A DNA stretch of 64,000 bases, taken from NCBI GenBank assembly GCA_016124335.1, contig WGNX01000004.1:332418-396417 (forward strand), written 5' to 3'. This DNA comes from Alphaproteobacteria bacterium. Its GTDB lineage: Bacteria; Pseudomonadota; Alphaproteobacteria; CACIAM-22H2. A model generated the notes under the pieces. It was not told where the DNA came from. It worked only from the letters and a program-made list of their open reading frames with translations, and did no database searches. Of this stretch, positions 42,526 through 51,497 are shown piece by piece (positions within the stretch are counted from its first letter, which is position 1; the number at the start of each line of letters is the position of its first letter). The position numbers were made by a program, and so were the translations under genes.

Positions 42526-44037
42526 CTATTGCGTGCCGATGCCGAGGCCCGATCCGCGCGGATCGGCCTCGATGCGGCAAGCTTCCGGATTGTCGTTGAG
42601 CCCGTCGCGGCACACGATCGCCTGCACGCGCGCGGGCCCGTCCCCGGTACCTTCGACCGGAATCCCCGGCGGAACCGCGCGCCTTGCAACGAGCGCGCGG
42701 CCAAGTTCCGCCCGTTCGATCAGGCTGTCGAGCGCCACCTGCGCCAGCGCCAGGGGCGCGGCGGCACCGCCGCCCGCGGCACCGGCGAATACCAGGTCCT
42801 TCTCGTCGCGCACGCCGATGGCAGCGGTCAGCCAGCGCATCGAGGCGTCCTTGTCGTCGGGCGCAGGTGCAAACAGCATGCCCACGCCCGGCGGCAGGCG
42901 GCCGATGCCAAACGGCCGGTAGCCGGTGAACGAGCAGGCGACCGCCATCCCGCGCCGGTCGACGACCGCGATGCCCGTTCCTGCCGGCACGCCGGGTTCG
43001 GCCGCGAATTCGCCGCCCGCACCGGCAAGCCTGGCGAGCTGGGCCGGCGCCATCGCCTGGACAAGCGGGCGCGTGGCCGCAAGATCGGGTCCGATGAAGG
43101 TGGTCCGATCGCGCGAAGCCGCCGCAGCGGTCGAAAGGACAAGTGCCGCATGGGCATCGGGCGGGGTATCGCGCCAGCGGCCTTCGAGCGCCCCGTAAAT
43201 CTGCCCGGCGGCCAATCCGCCTTCGGCGGGCAGCGAGCCGACATAGAGAGCGACCTTGGAACCGACATGCAGGGCCGGGCCGAACTGCGGCTGGCCGGCG
43301 GCAAAATCCTCGAAGCGGAAATCAAGGCCCGCCGCCTGCAACGCGCGCGCGACGGAACGCCCCAGCGCGCCGTAATGCAGGTCGCCCGGCCCGCGCTGGC
43401 GGATTGCACCGAGAATGACAGCCAGTTCGGGCTGAACGAGCGGCGTGCCTTCGGCAAGCGTCGTGCCGGTGGGCGCGAAAATCGCCTGCAATCGCGCATC
43501 GGTTCCGAGAATGTCGGCGTGCGCCGCAAGCTCGTAGGCAAGCGCGCGCGTCACCGGCATGCCAGAGCGCGCGAACACCTCGGCCGGCGACATCACCTGT
43601 TCCCAACGCAGGTTGCCGTAACGTGCATGAAGCGCAAAAAGCCCGCGCGGCAGGCCGGGGGTCGCCAGCTTCGAGTCAGGCCGCGCCGCAACCGCCGGGA
43701 ACGACAGCATCTCGACGCCGCGAATTTTCCCGTTTCCGGTACTGACGAGACAGGCCCCGCCGCCGCCAAGGGGAACCTGCGTGGGATAAGCGACAGTCAG
43801 CACGAAGGCCGCAGCCACCGCCGCGTCGACCGCACTGCCGCCGGCCGAAAGCATGTCGCGTGCGGCAAGAGCCGCGCGCGGCTCGTCCACGACAGCGCCG
43901 CCAAGGAAGCCGCGTACCGACCCGACCACACCCGGCGTTTCCTTCGAACCGCCGCAGCTTGAAAGCGCGAATGCCGCAACCAGCATCGCCACAATTGCGC
44001 CACGGCGGTGCGATTGATTTCGGGAAGTCGGCGACAT
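42526..44037 (-). CDS. Gamma-glutamyltransferase-like lipoprotein (divergent)
   Basis: A 503-residue member of the gamma-glutamyltransferase family. The lipobox FALSSCGG predicts a lipid-anchored periplasmic protein. Large-subunit features are present: DEPRAALAARDMLSAGGSAV and PTQVPLGGGGACLV. At the autocleavage site, where typical enzymes read TTH, this protein reads PAGTGIAVVDRRGMAVA: the nucleophilic Thr may be kept but the next Thr and the His are not. The C-terminal part keeps GAAGGGAAAPLALAQ. Whether it self-processes is unclear. Divergent from the BepA-like gene with only 28 bp between the starts. Confidence 0.85.
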   Translation of the reverse strand: MSPTSRNQSHRRGAIVAMLVAAFALSSCGGSKETPGVVGSVRGFLGGAVVDEPRAALAARDMLSAGGSAVDAAVAAAFVLTVAYPTQVPLGGGGACLVSTGNGKIRGVEMLSFPAVAARPDSKLATPGLPRGLFALHARYGNLRWEQVMSPAEVFARSGMPVTRALAYELAAHADILGTDARLQAIFAPTGTTLAEGTPLVQPELAVILGAIRQRGPGDLHYGALGRSVARALQAAGLDFRFEDFAAGQPQFGPALHVGSKVALYVGSLPAEGGLAAGQIYGALEGRWRDTPPDAHAALVLSTAAAASRDRTTFIGPDLAATRPLVQAMAPAQLARLAGAGGEFAAEPGVPAGTGIAVVDRRGMAVACSFTGYRPFGIGRLPPGVGMLFAPAPDDKDASMRWLTAAIGVRDEKDLVFAGAAGGGAAAPLALAQVALDSLIERAELGRALVARRAVPPGIPVEGTGDGPARVQAIVCRDGLNDNPEACRIEADPRGSGLGIGTQ

Positions 44038-44065
44038 AGCCTTACGTCGAGCCAAGGCGGAAATC

Positions 44066-45466
44066 TTGAAGCACTTCATCCGCACGACATACGCCATTCT
44101 CGGGAAATTCGCCAATCTCCGGTTTGCCGCGCGCGCCGTGTGGATGGCGGTCGCCCTGACCCTTGCCGTTTCCCCGGCGCGCGCCCAGCAGCGCGTGAGC
44201 TTCGTCCGCGATGCCGAAACGGAATCTATCATCCGCACCTACGCAACGCCAATATTCCGGGCCGCCGGTCTCAACCCCGGAGACATCAGCGTCCACCTGA
44301 TCAACGACCGCTCGCTCAACGCGTTCGTGGCGCTCGGCCTCAACATGTTCTTCCACACAGGCCTTCTTCTGCGTGCCGAGAACCCGAGCCAGGTGATCGG
44401 CGTCATCGCGCACGAGACGGGCCACATCGCCGGCGGGCATCTCGCACGCATGCCGCAGGCGATCCAGAATTCCTGGGAAACGATGATCATCTCGCTGCTC
44501 GGTGCCGCGGCCGCGGCCGCGGCCAAAAACGGCGAGGCCGCGATGGCGTCGGTCATGGCCGGCCAACAGATCGCGGAACGCCAGCTCCTCAGCTACAGCC
44601 GCGCGCTCGAGGCCTCCGCCGACCAGGCCGGCGTGAATTTCCTCGACCGCACGCAGCAATCCTCGCGCGGCTTCCTGGAGTTCCTGCAGATCCTGCAGGA
44701 CCAGGAGCTGCTCAGCGCCGACCGGCAGGACCCCTATATGCGCACGCACCCTGTAACGACCGAGCGCGTCGATTTCGTGCGCCACTGGGTCGAGACGTCG
44801 CGCTATTCCAGCGTGCCCACGCCGGCCCCGCTTGTCGAGATGCACAAGCGCATGCGCGCCAAGCTGCTGGGCTTCACCGAGCCGCAGCGCGCACTCCAGA
44901 AATACAAGGACAGCGACACCTCGATGGAGTCGCGCTACGCGCGCGCGTTCGCCTATTACCGCCGCGGCGACATGATGCGCGCGATCCCGCTCGCCGACGC
45001 GCTGCTCGCCGCAAGCCCGAACGATCCCTACTTCAACGAGACCCGCGCCCAGTTCACCTACGAAAGCGGCAAGCCGCGCGACTCGATCCCGTACTACGAG
45101 AAGGCGGTGGCCGGCGTACCCGGCAACGCGCTGCTGCTGATGGAACTTGCCGCCGCGCAGATCGCGACCGAAGACAAGGCGCTCAACGCCGCCTCGATCG
45201 CAAATCTCGAGAAAGCCCGCGCCGGAGAGCCGGAAAACGCCGAAATCTGGCGACTTCTCGCGATTGCATACGGTCGCGACGGCCAGCTCGGCATGTCGTC
45301 CCTTGCCCAGGCCGAACAGGCGATGATCCTTGGCCGGCGCGTGGATGCGCGCGCTTTCGCCGAACGCGCCGAACGGTTGCTGCCGCCGGGTTCGCCGCCT
45401 ATCCTGCGGGCGCAGGACATCAAGTCCGCAGCCGAAAGGCTTCCGCCGCAGGGTCGTCGCGAATGA
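44066..45466 (+). CDS. M48 metalloprotease with TPRs, BepA-like
   Basis: A 466-residue secreted zinc protease. After a signal peptide (cleavage near SPARAQQR) comes the M48 domain with QVIGVIAHETGHIAGGHLAR (HExxH) and SRALEASADQAGVNFLDR (third ligand Glu). From about residue 290 TPR helices follow. This matches BepA/YfgC, which degrades misassembled outer-membrane proteins such as LptD and BamA. The stop overlaps the start of the next gene (ATGA at 45463-45466), so the three genes to 46952 form an operon. Confidence 0.92.
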   Translation: MKHFIRTTYAILGKFANLRFAARAVWMAVALTLAVSPARAQQRVSFVRDAETESIIRTYATPIFRAAGLNPGDISVHLINDRSLNAFVALGLNMFFHTGLLLRAENPSQVIGVIAHETGHIAGGHLARMPQAIQNSWETMIISLLGAAAAAAAKNGEAAMASVMAGQQIAERQLLSYSRALEASADQAGVNFLDRTQQSSRGFLEFLQILQDQELLSADRQDPYMRTHPVTTERVDFVRHWVETSRYSSVPTPAPLVEMHKRMRAKLLGFTEPQRALQKYKDSDTSMESRYARAFAYYRRGDMMRAIPLADALLAASPNDPYFNETRAQFTYESGKPRDSIPYYEKAVAGVPGNALLLMELAAAQIATEDKALNAASIANLEKARAGEPENAEIWRLLAIAYGRDGQLGMSSLAQAEQAMILGRRVDARAFAERAERLLPPGSPPILRAQDIKSAAERLPPQGRRE

Positions 45467-46209
45467 AACTCCGCCTGATTGCCGTTGCCGCCGCGCTGCT
45501 TCTCGCGGCCTGCTCCGGCCCGACGCCCCGTGCAGTCATCGTCGACGGGTCGATCAAGATTCTCGATCGTGGCGTGCCCGGCATCCAGCCGGGTGCCGCA
45601 AGCGGCGAATGGATGGTCGTGCGCAACGGCACGGACGGCCAGCTCAACGTCATCAACCTGCAAGGCTCCATCGCCGTGCGGCCGGACTCGCCCGGCGGCT
45701 CGTGGATGGGAAGGCGCGTGGCGACCACCATCGGCGCCACGCCGTTCCTGCGCTGGAGCTGGTATCTCGAGCCGCAGCAATATGCCGGCGGGCCGGGCGA
45801 AGGCACCGAACGCGGCGTGCGCATCGTCATCTTCTTCCGCAGCGTCGAGCGTCCGTCGGTCGAGCGCTACGCAAGCTGGATCGGCGTTCCGGGGCCCGAA
45901 TGGGACCGGTTCGTCGAATTCGATTTCGGCGGCTTCGGCGCGCAACGCATCGAGGATGCGCGATTCGCCAAGTGGGTTTCCGACGATGCCGGCCGCAAGC
46001 TGATGCTGCGCGACCCGCGCGCCGGGCAGGCCGGCCTTTGGCATGTCGAGGCGGTCGACCTCACCGAGGTGCACAAGCATTTCTGGCCAAACGAGGACCC
46101 CACGCATGTGCAGGTCGTCATGGTCGCCGTCGGCGGCCTGCGTGCGGCGATCCCGCCCGAGGCTTCGCCCGCGATCGGCTACATCGCCGACGTTTCGCTG
46201 TCGAAGTGA
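45463..46209 (+). CDS. DUF3047-like lipoprotein
   Basis: A 248-residue lipoprotein with lipobox LLAACSGP. The mature part shows the DUF3047 pattern: TTIGATPFLRWSWYLEPQQY, RGVRIVIFFRS and a C-terminal IGYIADVSLSK. No enzymatic motif is seen; the fold is probably a beta-sandwich. It lies between a periplasmic protease and a thiol oxidoreductase and is translationally coupled to the former, which suggests a role in envelope protein quality. Confidence 0.78.
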   Translation: MKLRLIAVAAALLLAACSGPTPRAVIVDGSIKILDRGVPGIQPGAASGEWMVVRNGTDGQLNVINLQGSIAVRPDSPGGSWMGRRVATTIGATPFLRWSWYLEPQQYAGGPGEGTERGVRIVIFFRSVERPSVERYASWIGVPGPEWDRFVEFDFGGFGAQRIEDARFAKWVSDDAGRKLMLRDPRAGQAGLWHVEAVDLTEVHKHFWPNEDPTHVQVVMVAVGGLRAAIPPEASPAIGYIADVSLSK

Positions 46210-46211
46210 CC

Positions 46212-46952
46212 ATGCGCCGTTTTCTCGTCCTGCTCGCGGCCTGCGCTGCACTTCTGGTCGCCCCGCCGGTGCAAGCGCAGGAGACCTTCACGCCTGCCCA
46301 ACGCGAAGCGCTGAAGAAGCTGATGATGGAAACGCTGCGCGAGCACCCTGAAATCGTGCTCGAGGCGATCGAGGCGCTGGAAAGCCGGCGCGACAACGAG
46401 CAGCAGGCCCGCGTGCAGGCGACGCTGCGCGAGAAGCGAAAGGAAATTTTCGAGGATGCCGACGCGCCGGTCGCAGGCAATCCGGCCGGCGGCGTGACGA
46501 TCGTCGAGTTCTTCGATTATCGCTGCCCCTATTGCAAGCAGATGCACGCACCGATGAAGGCGCTCGTGGCGGCCGACAAGGACGTGCGGGTCGTGCGCAA
46601 GGACCTGCCGATCCTGGGGCCCGCATCCGTCATCGCCTCGCGTGCGGCCCTCGCCAGCCGCGCACAGGGCAAGTATCCCGCCTTCCACGACGCGATGCTG
46701 GGCTTCCGCGGCCAGCTCGACGAGGCCGGCGTGTTCCGCCTTGCGCGCGACGCCGGGCTCGACATCGACCGGCTTCGCCGCGACATGGACGATCCGGCGA
46801 TCGCCGCACTCATCCAGCGCAACATGGCGCTGGCGCAGGCCCTGTCGATTTCCGGCACGCCCGCCTTCGTCATCGGCGAAGCACTCGTGCCCGGCGCGAT
46901 CGACCCGGAATCGCTGAAGAAGCTCGTCGCCGAAGCGCGCGCGAAGCGCTGA
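46212..46952 (+). CDS. DsbA-family thiol:disulfide oxidoreductase
   Basis: A 246-residue periplasmic protein: signal peptide (MRRFLVLLAACAALLVAPPV, cleavage after VQAQ), a helical N-terminal part (LMMETLREHPEIVLEAIEAL, the Com1/ScsC-type extension that can oligomerise), then the thioredoxin fold with FFDYRCPYCKQM (CPYC) and the cis-proline loop SISGTPAFVIG. The N-terminal extension suggests a disulfide isomerase of the ScsC/Com1 group rather than a plain oxidase. Its stop abuts the stop of the convergent maiA (TGATCA). Confidence 0.92.
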   Translation: MRRFLVLLAACAALLVAPPVQAQETFTPAQREALKKLMMETLREHPEIVLEAIEALESRRDNEQQARVQATLREKRKEIFEDADAPVAGNPAGGVTIVEFFDYRCPYCKQMHAPMKALVAADKDVRVVRKDLPILGPASVIASRAALASRAQGKYPAFHDAMLGFRGQLDEAGVFRLARDAGLDIDRLRRDMDDPAIAALIQRNMALAQALSISGTPAFVIGEALVPGAIDPESLKKLVAEARAKR

Positions 46953-47600
46953 TCAGCCCGGCTCGAAATCGGGCTGACGTTCGGGCAGCGCCTTCTGGAA
47001 GGCGGCGTGCGCCAGGCAGTTCGCGAATATCGCCATGATGCGCGGATAGGCCGCCAGTTCGGAATCCGCATAGAAGCGTTTCGCGTTGAAAACCTGCGGC
47101 ACGAGACAGATGTCGGCAAGCGTCGGCGTATCGCCGTGGCTGAACTTTCCGGTCTTGCCATCCGCCAGCAGCTTTTCCAGCGCCTCGAACCCGACCGCGA
47201 TCCAGTGCCGGTACCATTCGTCGTGCGCGGCCTTGTCGACCTTCAGCGTCTTCAGCAGGTACTGGAGAATGCGCAGGTTGTTGATCGGGTGGATGTCGCA
47301 CGCGATCGTGTAGGCGAGCGCACGCACCCGCGCGCGATCGGCCGCGCCCTCCGGCAGGAAGGCCGGCTCGGGATGCGTCTCGTCGAGATATTCGCAGATC
47401 GCCAGCGACTGCGTGATCGTCGCGGGCCCGTCTTCAAGCGTGGGCACGAGCCCCAGCGGATTGCGCGCGAGATAGTCGGGCGCGCGCTGCTCGGCCTTGC
47501 GCAGATGGACGAACGCCTGTTCGGGATCGAGCCCCTTGAGCGCCAGCGCGATACGCACGCGGAAGGCGGCCGACGAGCGGAAATAGCCCCAGACCTTCAC
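46953..47600 (-). CDS. maiA: Maleylacetoacetate isomerase
   Basis: A 215-residue zeta-class GST-like enzyme that isomerises maleylacetoacetate to fumarylacetoacetate with glutathione. The active-site segment WGYFRSSAAFRVRIALALKG is diagnostic; LARNPLGLVPTLEDG and CDIHPINNLRILQYL are also family motifs. It starts with GTG at 47600, behind a strong GGAGGA, and this GTG overlaps the stop of the hydrolase gene (GTGA). Last gene of the hpd-fah-maiA tyrosine catabolism operon. Confidence 0.94.
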   Translation of the reverse strand: MKVWGYFRSSAAFRVRIALALKGLDPEQAFVHLRKAEQRAPDYLARNPLGLVPTLEDGPATITQSLAICEYLDETHPEPAFLPEGAADRARVRALAYTIACDIHPINNLRILQYLLKTLKVDKAAHDEWYRHWIAVGFEALEKLLADGKTGKFSHGDTPTLADICLVPQVFNAKRFYADSELAAYPRIMAIFANCLAHAAFQKALPERQPDFEPG

Positions 47601-48604
47601 GTGCTCCTCCCTGCGTGCTTGACGACCCTCTGGTCGATCGCCCCGAAGATCGACCGGCCCTCGCGATCGAGCATCTCGATCCGGATGCGGTCGCCGAACT
47701 TCATGAAGGGCGTTTTCGGCTTGCCGTCGGCAATGGTCTCGATCATCCGTACTTCGGCAAGGCAGCACGACCCGACCGACGGGTCGCGGTTCGAGACCGT
47801 ACCCGAACCGACGATCGACCCCGCCGTCAGCGGGCGCGTGCGCGCGGCATGCGCGATGAGCTGGCCGAAATCGAAATTCATGTCCGTGCCGGCGTCGGGC
47901 CGGCCGAACGGCTTGCCATTGAGTTCGGCGACGAGCGGCAGATGCAGCTTTGCCCCGTCCCACGCGTCGCCAAGTTCGTCCGGCGTGGCGGCGACCGGCG
48001 AGAAGGACGAGGACGGCTTGGACTGGAAAAAGCCGAAGCCCTTGGCAAGCTCGGCCGGAATGAGGTTGCGCAGCGAGACGTCGTTGACCAGCAGGACGAG
48101 CTGGATATGCGCGCGTGCGGCGGCCGGATCGATGCCCATCGGCACGTCGTCGACGACGACGGCGACCTCGGCCTCGAAATCGATGCCGTGCGCCTCGTCC
48201 GCCGCCGCCACGTCGTCGCAAGGCCCGATCATCGCATCCGACCCGCCCTGGTACATCAGCGGGTCGGTATAGAATTCCGGCGGCATCTCGGCCTTGCGCG
48301 CCTTGCGCACCAGTTCGACGTGGTTGAGATAGGCCGACCCGTCGATCCATTGGGCGGCGCGCGGCAGCGGCGCCATGCACTTCGCCGGCTCGAAGGGCAC
48401 GACCGGCGCATCGTTGATGTCGCCCACACCCTTGTCGAGAAGTTCGGAAACAAGCGCCAGGTCGCCCGAGCGGCGGTTCCAGTCGTCGAGTGCCGCGCGC
48501 AGGGTCGATGCGATGCGCGGCGCCTTCACGCAGCGCTTCAGGTCGCGCGAAACGACGACGAGCGTGCCGTCGCGCCCGCCTTCCTTGAGTGTCGCCAGCT
48601 TCAC
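47597..48604 (-). CDS. Fumarylacetoacetate hydrolase
   Basis: A 335-residue FAH-family enzyme, expected to split fumarylacetoacetate into fumarate and acetoacetate. Metal-site parts are visible: MYQGGSDAMIGPCDD, EAHGIDFEAEVAVVVDDVPM and VNDVSLRNLIPAELAKGFGF. The GTG start at 48604 follows GAGGGGG and sits 10 bp after the hpd stop. It is coupled to maiA. Position between hpd and maiA makes the assignment firmer than the fold alone. Confidence 0.93.
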   Translation of the reverse strand: MKLATLKEGGRDGTLVVVSRDLKRCVKAPRIASTLRAALDDWNRRSGDLALVSELLDKGVGDINDAPVVPFEPAKCMAPLPRAAQWIDGSAYLNHVELVRKARKAEMPPEFYTDPLMYQGGSDAMIGPCDDVAAADEAHGIDFEAEVAVVVDDVPMGIDPAAARAHIQLVLLVNDVSLRNLIPAELAKGFGFFQSKPSSSFSPVAATPDELGDAWDGAKLHLPLVAELNGKPFGRPDAGTDMNFDFGQLIAHAARTRPLTAGSIVGSGTVSNRDPSVGSCCLAEVRMIETIADGKPKTPFMKFGDRIRIEMLDREGRSIFGAIDQRVVKHAGRST

Positions 48605-48614
48605 CGTTTCCCCC

Positions 48615-49718
48615 TCACGCGGTCTTGAGCGCGCCGCGCCGGATCTGGTCCAGTTCCATCGATTCGAACAATGCCTTGAAATTCCCTTCCCCGAAACCCT
48701 CGTCGCCCTTGCGCTGGATGATTTCGAAGAAGATCGGGCCGATGGCGGTCTCCGTGAAGATCTGGAGAAGGCGGCCGCCATCCTTGGTCGGCGCGCCGTC
48801 GAGCAGGATCCTGTTCTTTTTCAGCCGTGCGATGTTCTCGCCGTGACCCGGCAGGCGCTTGTCCAGCAGTTCGTAATAGGTGTCCGGCGTGCCGAGGAAC
48901 TTGACCTTGTTGCGCTTCAGCATCTCGACCGTCGCGTAGATGTCGGACGAGCCAAGCGCGATATGCTGGATGCCTTCGCCCTTGTAGGCCGCGAGATACT
49001 CGGCGATCTGCGATTTGTCGTCGGAGGATTCGTTGATCGGGATGCGGATCTTGCCGCACGGGCTCGTCATCGCCTTCGACTTGAGGCCGGTGAGCCTGCC
49101 CTCGATGTCGAAATAGCGGATCTCGCGGAAATTGAAGAGGCGCGTGTAGAAATCGGCCCACAAATCCATCCGCCCGCGATGGACGTTGTGCGTCAGGTGG
49201 TCGATATAGGTAAGGCCTGCCCCCTTGGGTGCCTGCACGGCACCGCGGATCGGCTTGAAGTCGACCTCGTAGATCGAGCCGCGCGGGCCGTAGCGGTCGA
49301 CGAAATAGATGAGCGAACCGCCGATCCCCTCGATCGCGGGGATGTTGAGTTCCATCGGCCCGATCTTGCCCGGGAAGGGCTTGGCCCCCAGCGACACCGC
49401 CCGCTTGAACGCGGCCGCGGCATCCGCCACGCGAAACGCCATCGCGCAGGCGGAAGGACCGTGCACGCGCGCGAAGGCCTGCGCGAAGCTGTCCGGTTCG
49501 GCGTTGACGATGAAGTTCACGTCGCCCTGCCGGTAGAGCGTGACGTTCTTCGAGCGATGGCGCGCGACGGCTGTGAAGCCGAGCGACACGAACAGCTTTT
49601 CGAGCGCTTTCACGTCCGGCGCGGTGTATTCGACGAACTCGAACCCGTCGGTGCCCATCGGGTTGACCTTGGTGGCCTGCGCATTGGCTTTCCCGGCACG
49701 CGGTTTGGACGTGGGCAT
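48615..49718 (-). CDS. hpd: 4-hydroxyphenylpyruvate dioxygenase
   Basis: A 367-residue Fe(II) dioxygenase that converts 4-hydroxyphenylpyruvate to homogentisate. The iron ligands are visible in TYIDHLTHNVHRG (His), GIQHIALGSSDIYAT (His) and GPIFFEIIQRKGDEGFGEGN (Glu). The ATG at 49718 follows GGGGAGATGCGCC and was chosen over an upstream in-frame ATG lying in the operator. First gene of the hpd-fah-maiA operon; homogentisate dioxygenase, the missing step, is not in the window. Probably repressed by the divergent MarR protein. Confidence 0.96.
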   Translation of the reverse strand: MPTSKPRAGKANAQATKVNPMGTDGFEFVEYTAPDVKALEKLFVSLGFTAVARHRSKNVTLYRQGDVNFIVNAEPDSFAQAFARVHGPSACAMAFRVADAAAAFKRAVSLGAKPFPGKIGPMELNIPAIEGIGGSLIYFVDRYGPRGSIYEVDFKPIRGAVQAPKGAGLTYIDHLTHNVHRGRMDLWADFYTRLFNFREIRYFDIEGRLTGLKSKAMTSPCGKIRIPINESSDDKSQIAEYLAAYKGEGIQHIALGSSDIYATVEMLKRNKVKFLGTPDTYYELLDKRLPGHGENIARLKKNRILLDGAPTKDGGRLLQIFTETAIGPIFFEIIQRKGDEGFGEGNFKALFESMELDQIRRGALKTA

Positions 49719-49737
49719 GGCGCATCTCCCCGATCGC

Positions 49738-49790
49738 TTGACGATGGTGAATGTCGGTCGCATATTAGTTTCAAATGAAACCAATTACAA
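49738..49790. promoter_or_regulatory. Divergent hpd/marR promoters with a palindromic operator
   Basis: A 22-bp palindrome at 49764-49785 (20 of 22 positions symmetric, core GTTTCA-AA-TGAAAC) fills exactly the spacer of a leftward promoter for hpd, TTGTAA (49790-49785) and TAATAT (49767-49762). A rightward promoter, TTGACG (49738-49743) and CATATT (49761-49766), would start marR within a few bases of its ATG at 49775, which lies inside the palindrome. One bound dimer would block both. Confidence 0.7.
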
Positions 49791-50230
49791 CCCCTGCCCC
49801 GTTCGCGCTCGAGGCGTTCCTGCCCTACCGGCTGTCGGTGCTGTCCAACACGGTTTCCGATGCGATCGCCGCGCTTTACCGGTCGCGCTTCGGCCTGACG
49901 ATGACCGAGTGGCGGTGCATTGCCATCCTGTTCCGCTTTGCACCGGTCTCCGCGCGCGAGGTCGCCCAGCGCGGCGCCATGGACAAGGTGCAGGTGAGCC
50001 GGGCAATCGCAACGCTTGTCGAAAAGGGACTGGCGCTGCAGACGACCGATCGCACCGATCGCCGCCGCTCAAAGCTCGCACTGTCCGCCGCCGGCCGGCG
50101 GCTGCATGACGAGATCTTGCCGCTTGCCCGCGGCGTGGAAGCGCGCCTGCTGGCGACGCTCGACGCGCACGAGCGCGCCAGTCTCGACGCTGCCCTTGAA
50201 CGCCTTGCCGCTGCGGCGGCGGCCCTTTAA
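49775..50230 (+). CDS. MarR-family transcriptional regulator
   Basis: A 151-residue winged-helix regulator: RSRFGLTMTEWRCIAILFRF, the recognition region VSAREVAQRGAMDKVQVSRA, and the wing TTDRTDRRRSKLALSAAG. Divergent from hpd, with a 22-bp palindrome spanning its own start codon, so it probably represses both itself and tyrosine catabolism, with an aromatic pathway compound as inducer (inference). The transcript may have almost no leader. Its stop overlaps that of the convergent gene by 4 bp (TTAA). Confidence 0.92.
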   Translation: MKPITTPAPFALEAFLPYRLSVLSNTVSDAIAALYRSRFGLTMTEWRCIAILFRFAPVSAREVAQRGAMDKVQVSRAIATLVEKGLALQTTDRTDRRRSKLALSAAGRRLHDEILPLARGVEARLLATLDAHERASLDAALERLAAAAAAL

Positions 50231-50613
50231 CGGCGAAAGAGCGGAATGGCACCGAACACGGCCTGCGCGACAAGACCGGCTGCACCTTCCGGCGTATCGA
50301 ATTTCGCGAGCATGGCCGCGAGAGATTGGTCGAAAAAGACCGCGCCGGTCACGAACTCCGCGACTTGCAGCAGCGTGAATGCGCTCAAGCCCATCGTCGC
50401 GCGCGCATCGTAGCTTGCGCCAACAGGAATGCGCGCCAGAATTCGCCCGCAAACAAACCAGGCAAGCGCGAGCATGACCGGAATTTCGATGGCAAGCGCG
50501 GCCCCCTCGTCGATACCTGATGACGTCGCGACGACGCGCAGAACGCCGAACGCGAACCCGGCCGCGAAAACGATTGCGGCGTAAAGCCCGCCTGCGACAA
50601 GTGCGGCCTTCAC
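50227..50613 (-). CDS. Small inner-membrane protein (128 aa)
   Basis: I do not recognise a named family. Four hydrophobic segments are visible: MKAALVAGGLYAAIVFAAGF, AIEIPVMLALAWFVCGRILA, GLSAFTLLQVAEFVTGAVFF and GLVAQAVFGAIPLF. An inner-membrane location is very likely; there is no catalytic motif. Its ATG overlaps the stop of the EamA transporter gene by 4 bp, so the two are translated together. Confidence 0.75.
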   Translation of the reverse strand: MKAALVAGGLYAAIVFAAGFAFGVLRVVATSSGIDEGAALAIEIPVMLALAWFVCGRILARIPVGASYDARATMGLSAFTLLQVAEFVTGAVFFDQSLAAMLAKFDTPEGAAGLVAQAVFGAIPLFRR

Positions 50614-51497
50614 GGTTTGAACGCCGGTTCCGGGCGCCCTGCGACGACAATCCCTGCCGCCACGGCAGCGAGCCCGGCCATCAGTTGCAGCGTCACTGGC
50701 TCGGACAGGAAGGCCGCGCCGAAAATCGCGGCGGAAATCGGATTAAGCGTTACCGTTATCGTCACGGCAGAGACCGGTGCGCGCTCGAGCGCCCAGAACC
50801 AGAGAATGTAGGAGAAGAGCCCGGCCACGAAGGTAAGCCAGAACACCGCCAGCCATTGGGTGCCTTCGAAGGCGACGAGATGCGCGAGTTCGCCGCGCGC
50901 GGCGAGGATACAGGCGAGAACCAACGCACCGGCCGTCACCTGCCCGGCCAGCACCTGCACCGCCGGACGTCGCGCGAGAACGATCCCCGACAAGACCGCA
51001 TGCACGGCGCCGGCAAGAGCCGCAAGCGCCATCAGCACGTCGCCGCGCCAGGCATCCGCACCGGCGGTGGCCCGGTCGCCGAGCGCCACGACGACACCGG
51101 CAAGCGCCAGCAGCGCACCGCCGATCTTCGCGCGCGTCACCCGCTCGCGCCCGAAGATCGCGGCGATCAGAAGTGCCTGGATCGGCATCGTCGCCATGAC
51201 GACGGCGCCGCGCGCCGCGGAAACATAGGCAAAGCCCGCCGAGAAGAGCAGATTGAAGACCCCGAACATGAGAATGCCAAGCCCCGCGATCGCCAGCATC
51301 TCGCGGGGCGGGATGCGCACGCGGCGGACGAGGAAGACGTAGGCGCCGATCACCAGTGCCGCGCCCGCGCAGCGCAAAAGCGCCACCGTCGCCGCATCCG
51401 AAACGCCCATCAGCAGCCGCGTGGCGCCCATGGCCGTCCCGCCGAGCATGCTCGACACGGCGGCGACCAGAACGGGCATGGGAAGAAGCGAAGACAT
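50610..51497 (-). CDS. DMT-superfamily transporter (EamA)
   Basis: A 295-residue protein with ten predicted membrane helices in two EamA halves; the first contains ISAAR-like spacing in SAGFAYVSAARGAVVMATMP, the second YILWFWALERAPVSAVTITV. Such permeases export amino acids or other metabolites; the substrate is unknown. Start at the ATG at 51497; the upstream frame extension overlaps the divergent Nudix promoter region. Coupled to the small membrane-protein gene. Confidence 0.88.
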   Translation of the reverse strand: MSSLLPMPVLVAAVSSMLGGTAMGATRLLMGVSDAATVALLRCAGAALVIGAYVFLVRRVRIPPREMLAIAGLGILMFGVFNLLFSAGFAYVSAARGAVVMATMPIQALLIAAIFGRERVTRAKIGGALLALAGVVVALGDRATAGADAWRGDVLMALAALAGAVHAVLSGIVLARRPAVQVLAGQVTAGALVLACILAARGELAHLVAFEGTQWLAVFWLTFVAGLFSYILWFWALERAPVSAVTITVTLNPISAAIFGAAFLSEPVTLQLMAGLAAVAAGIVVAGRPEPAFKP

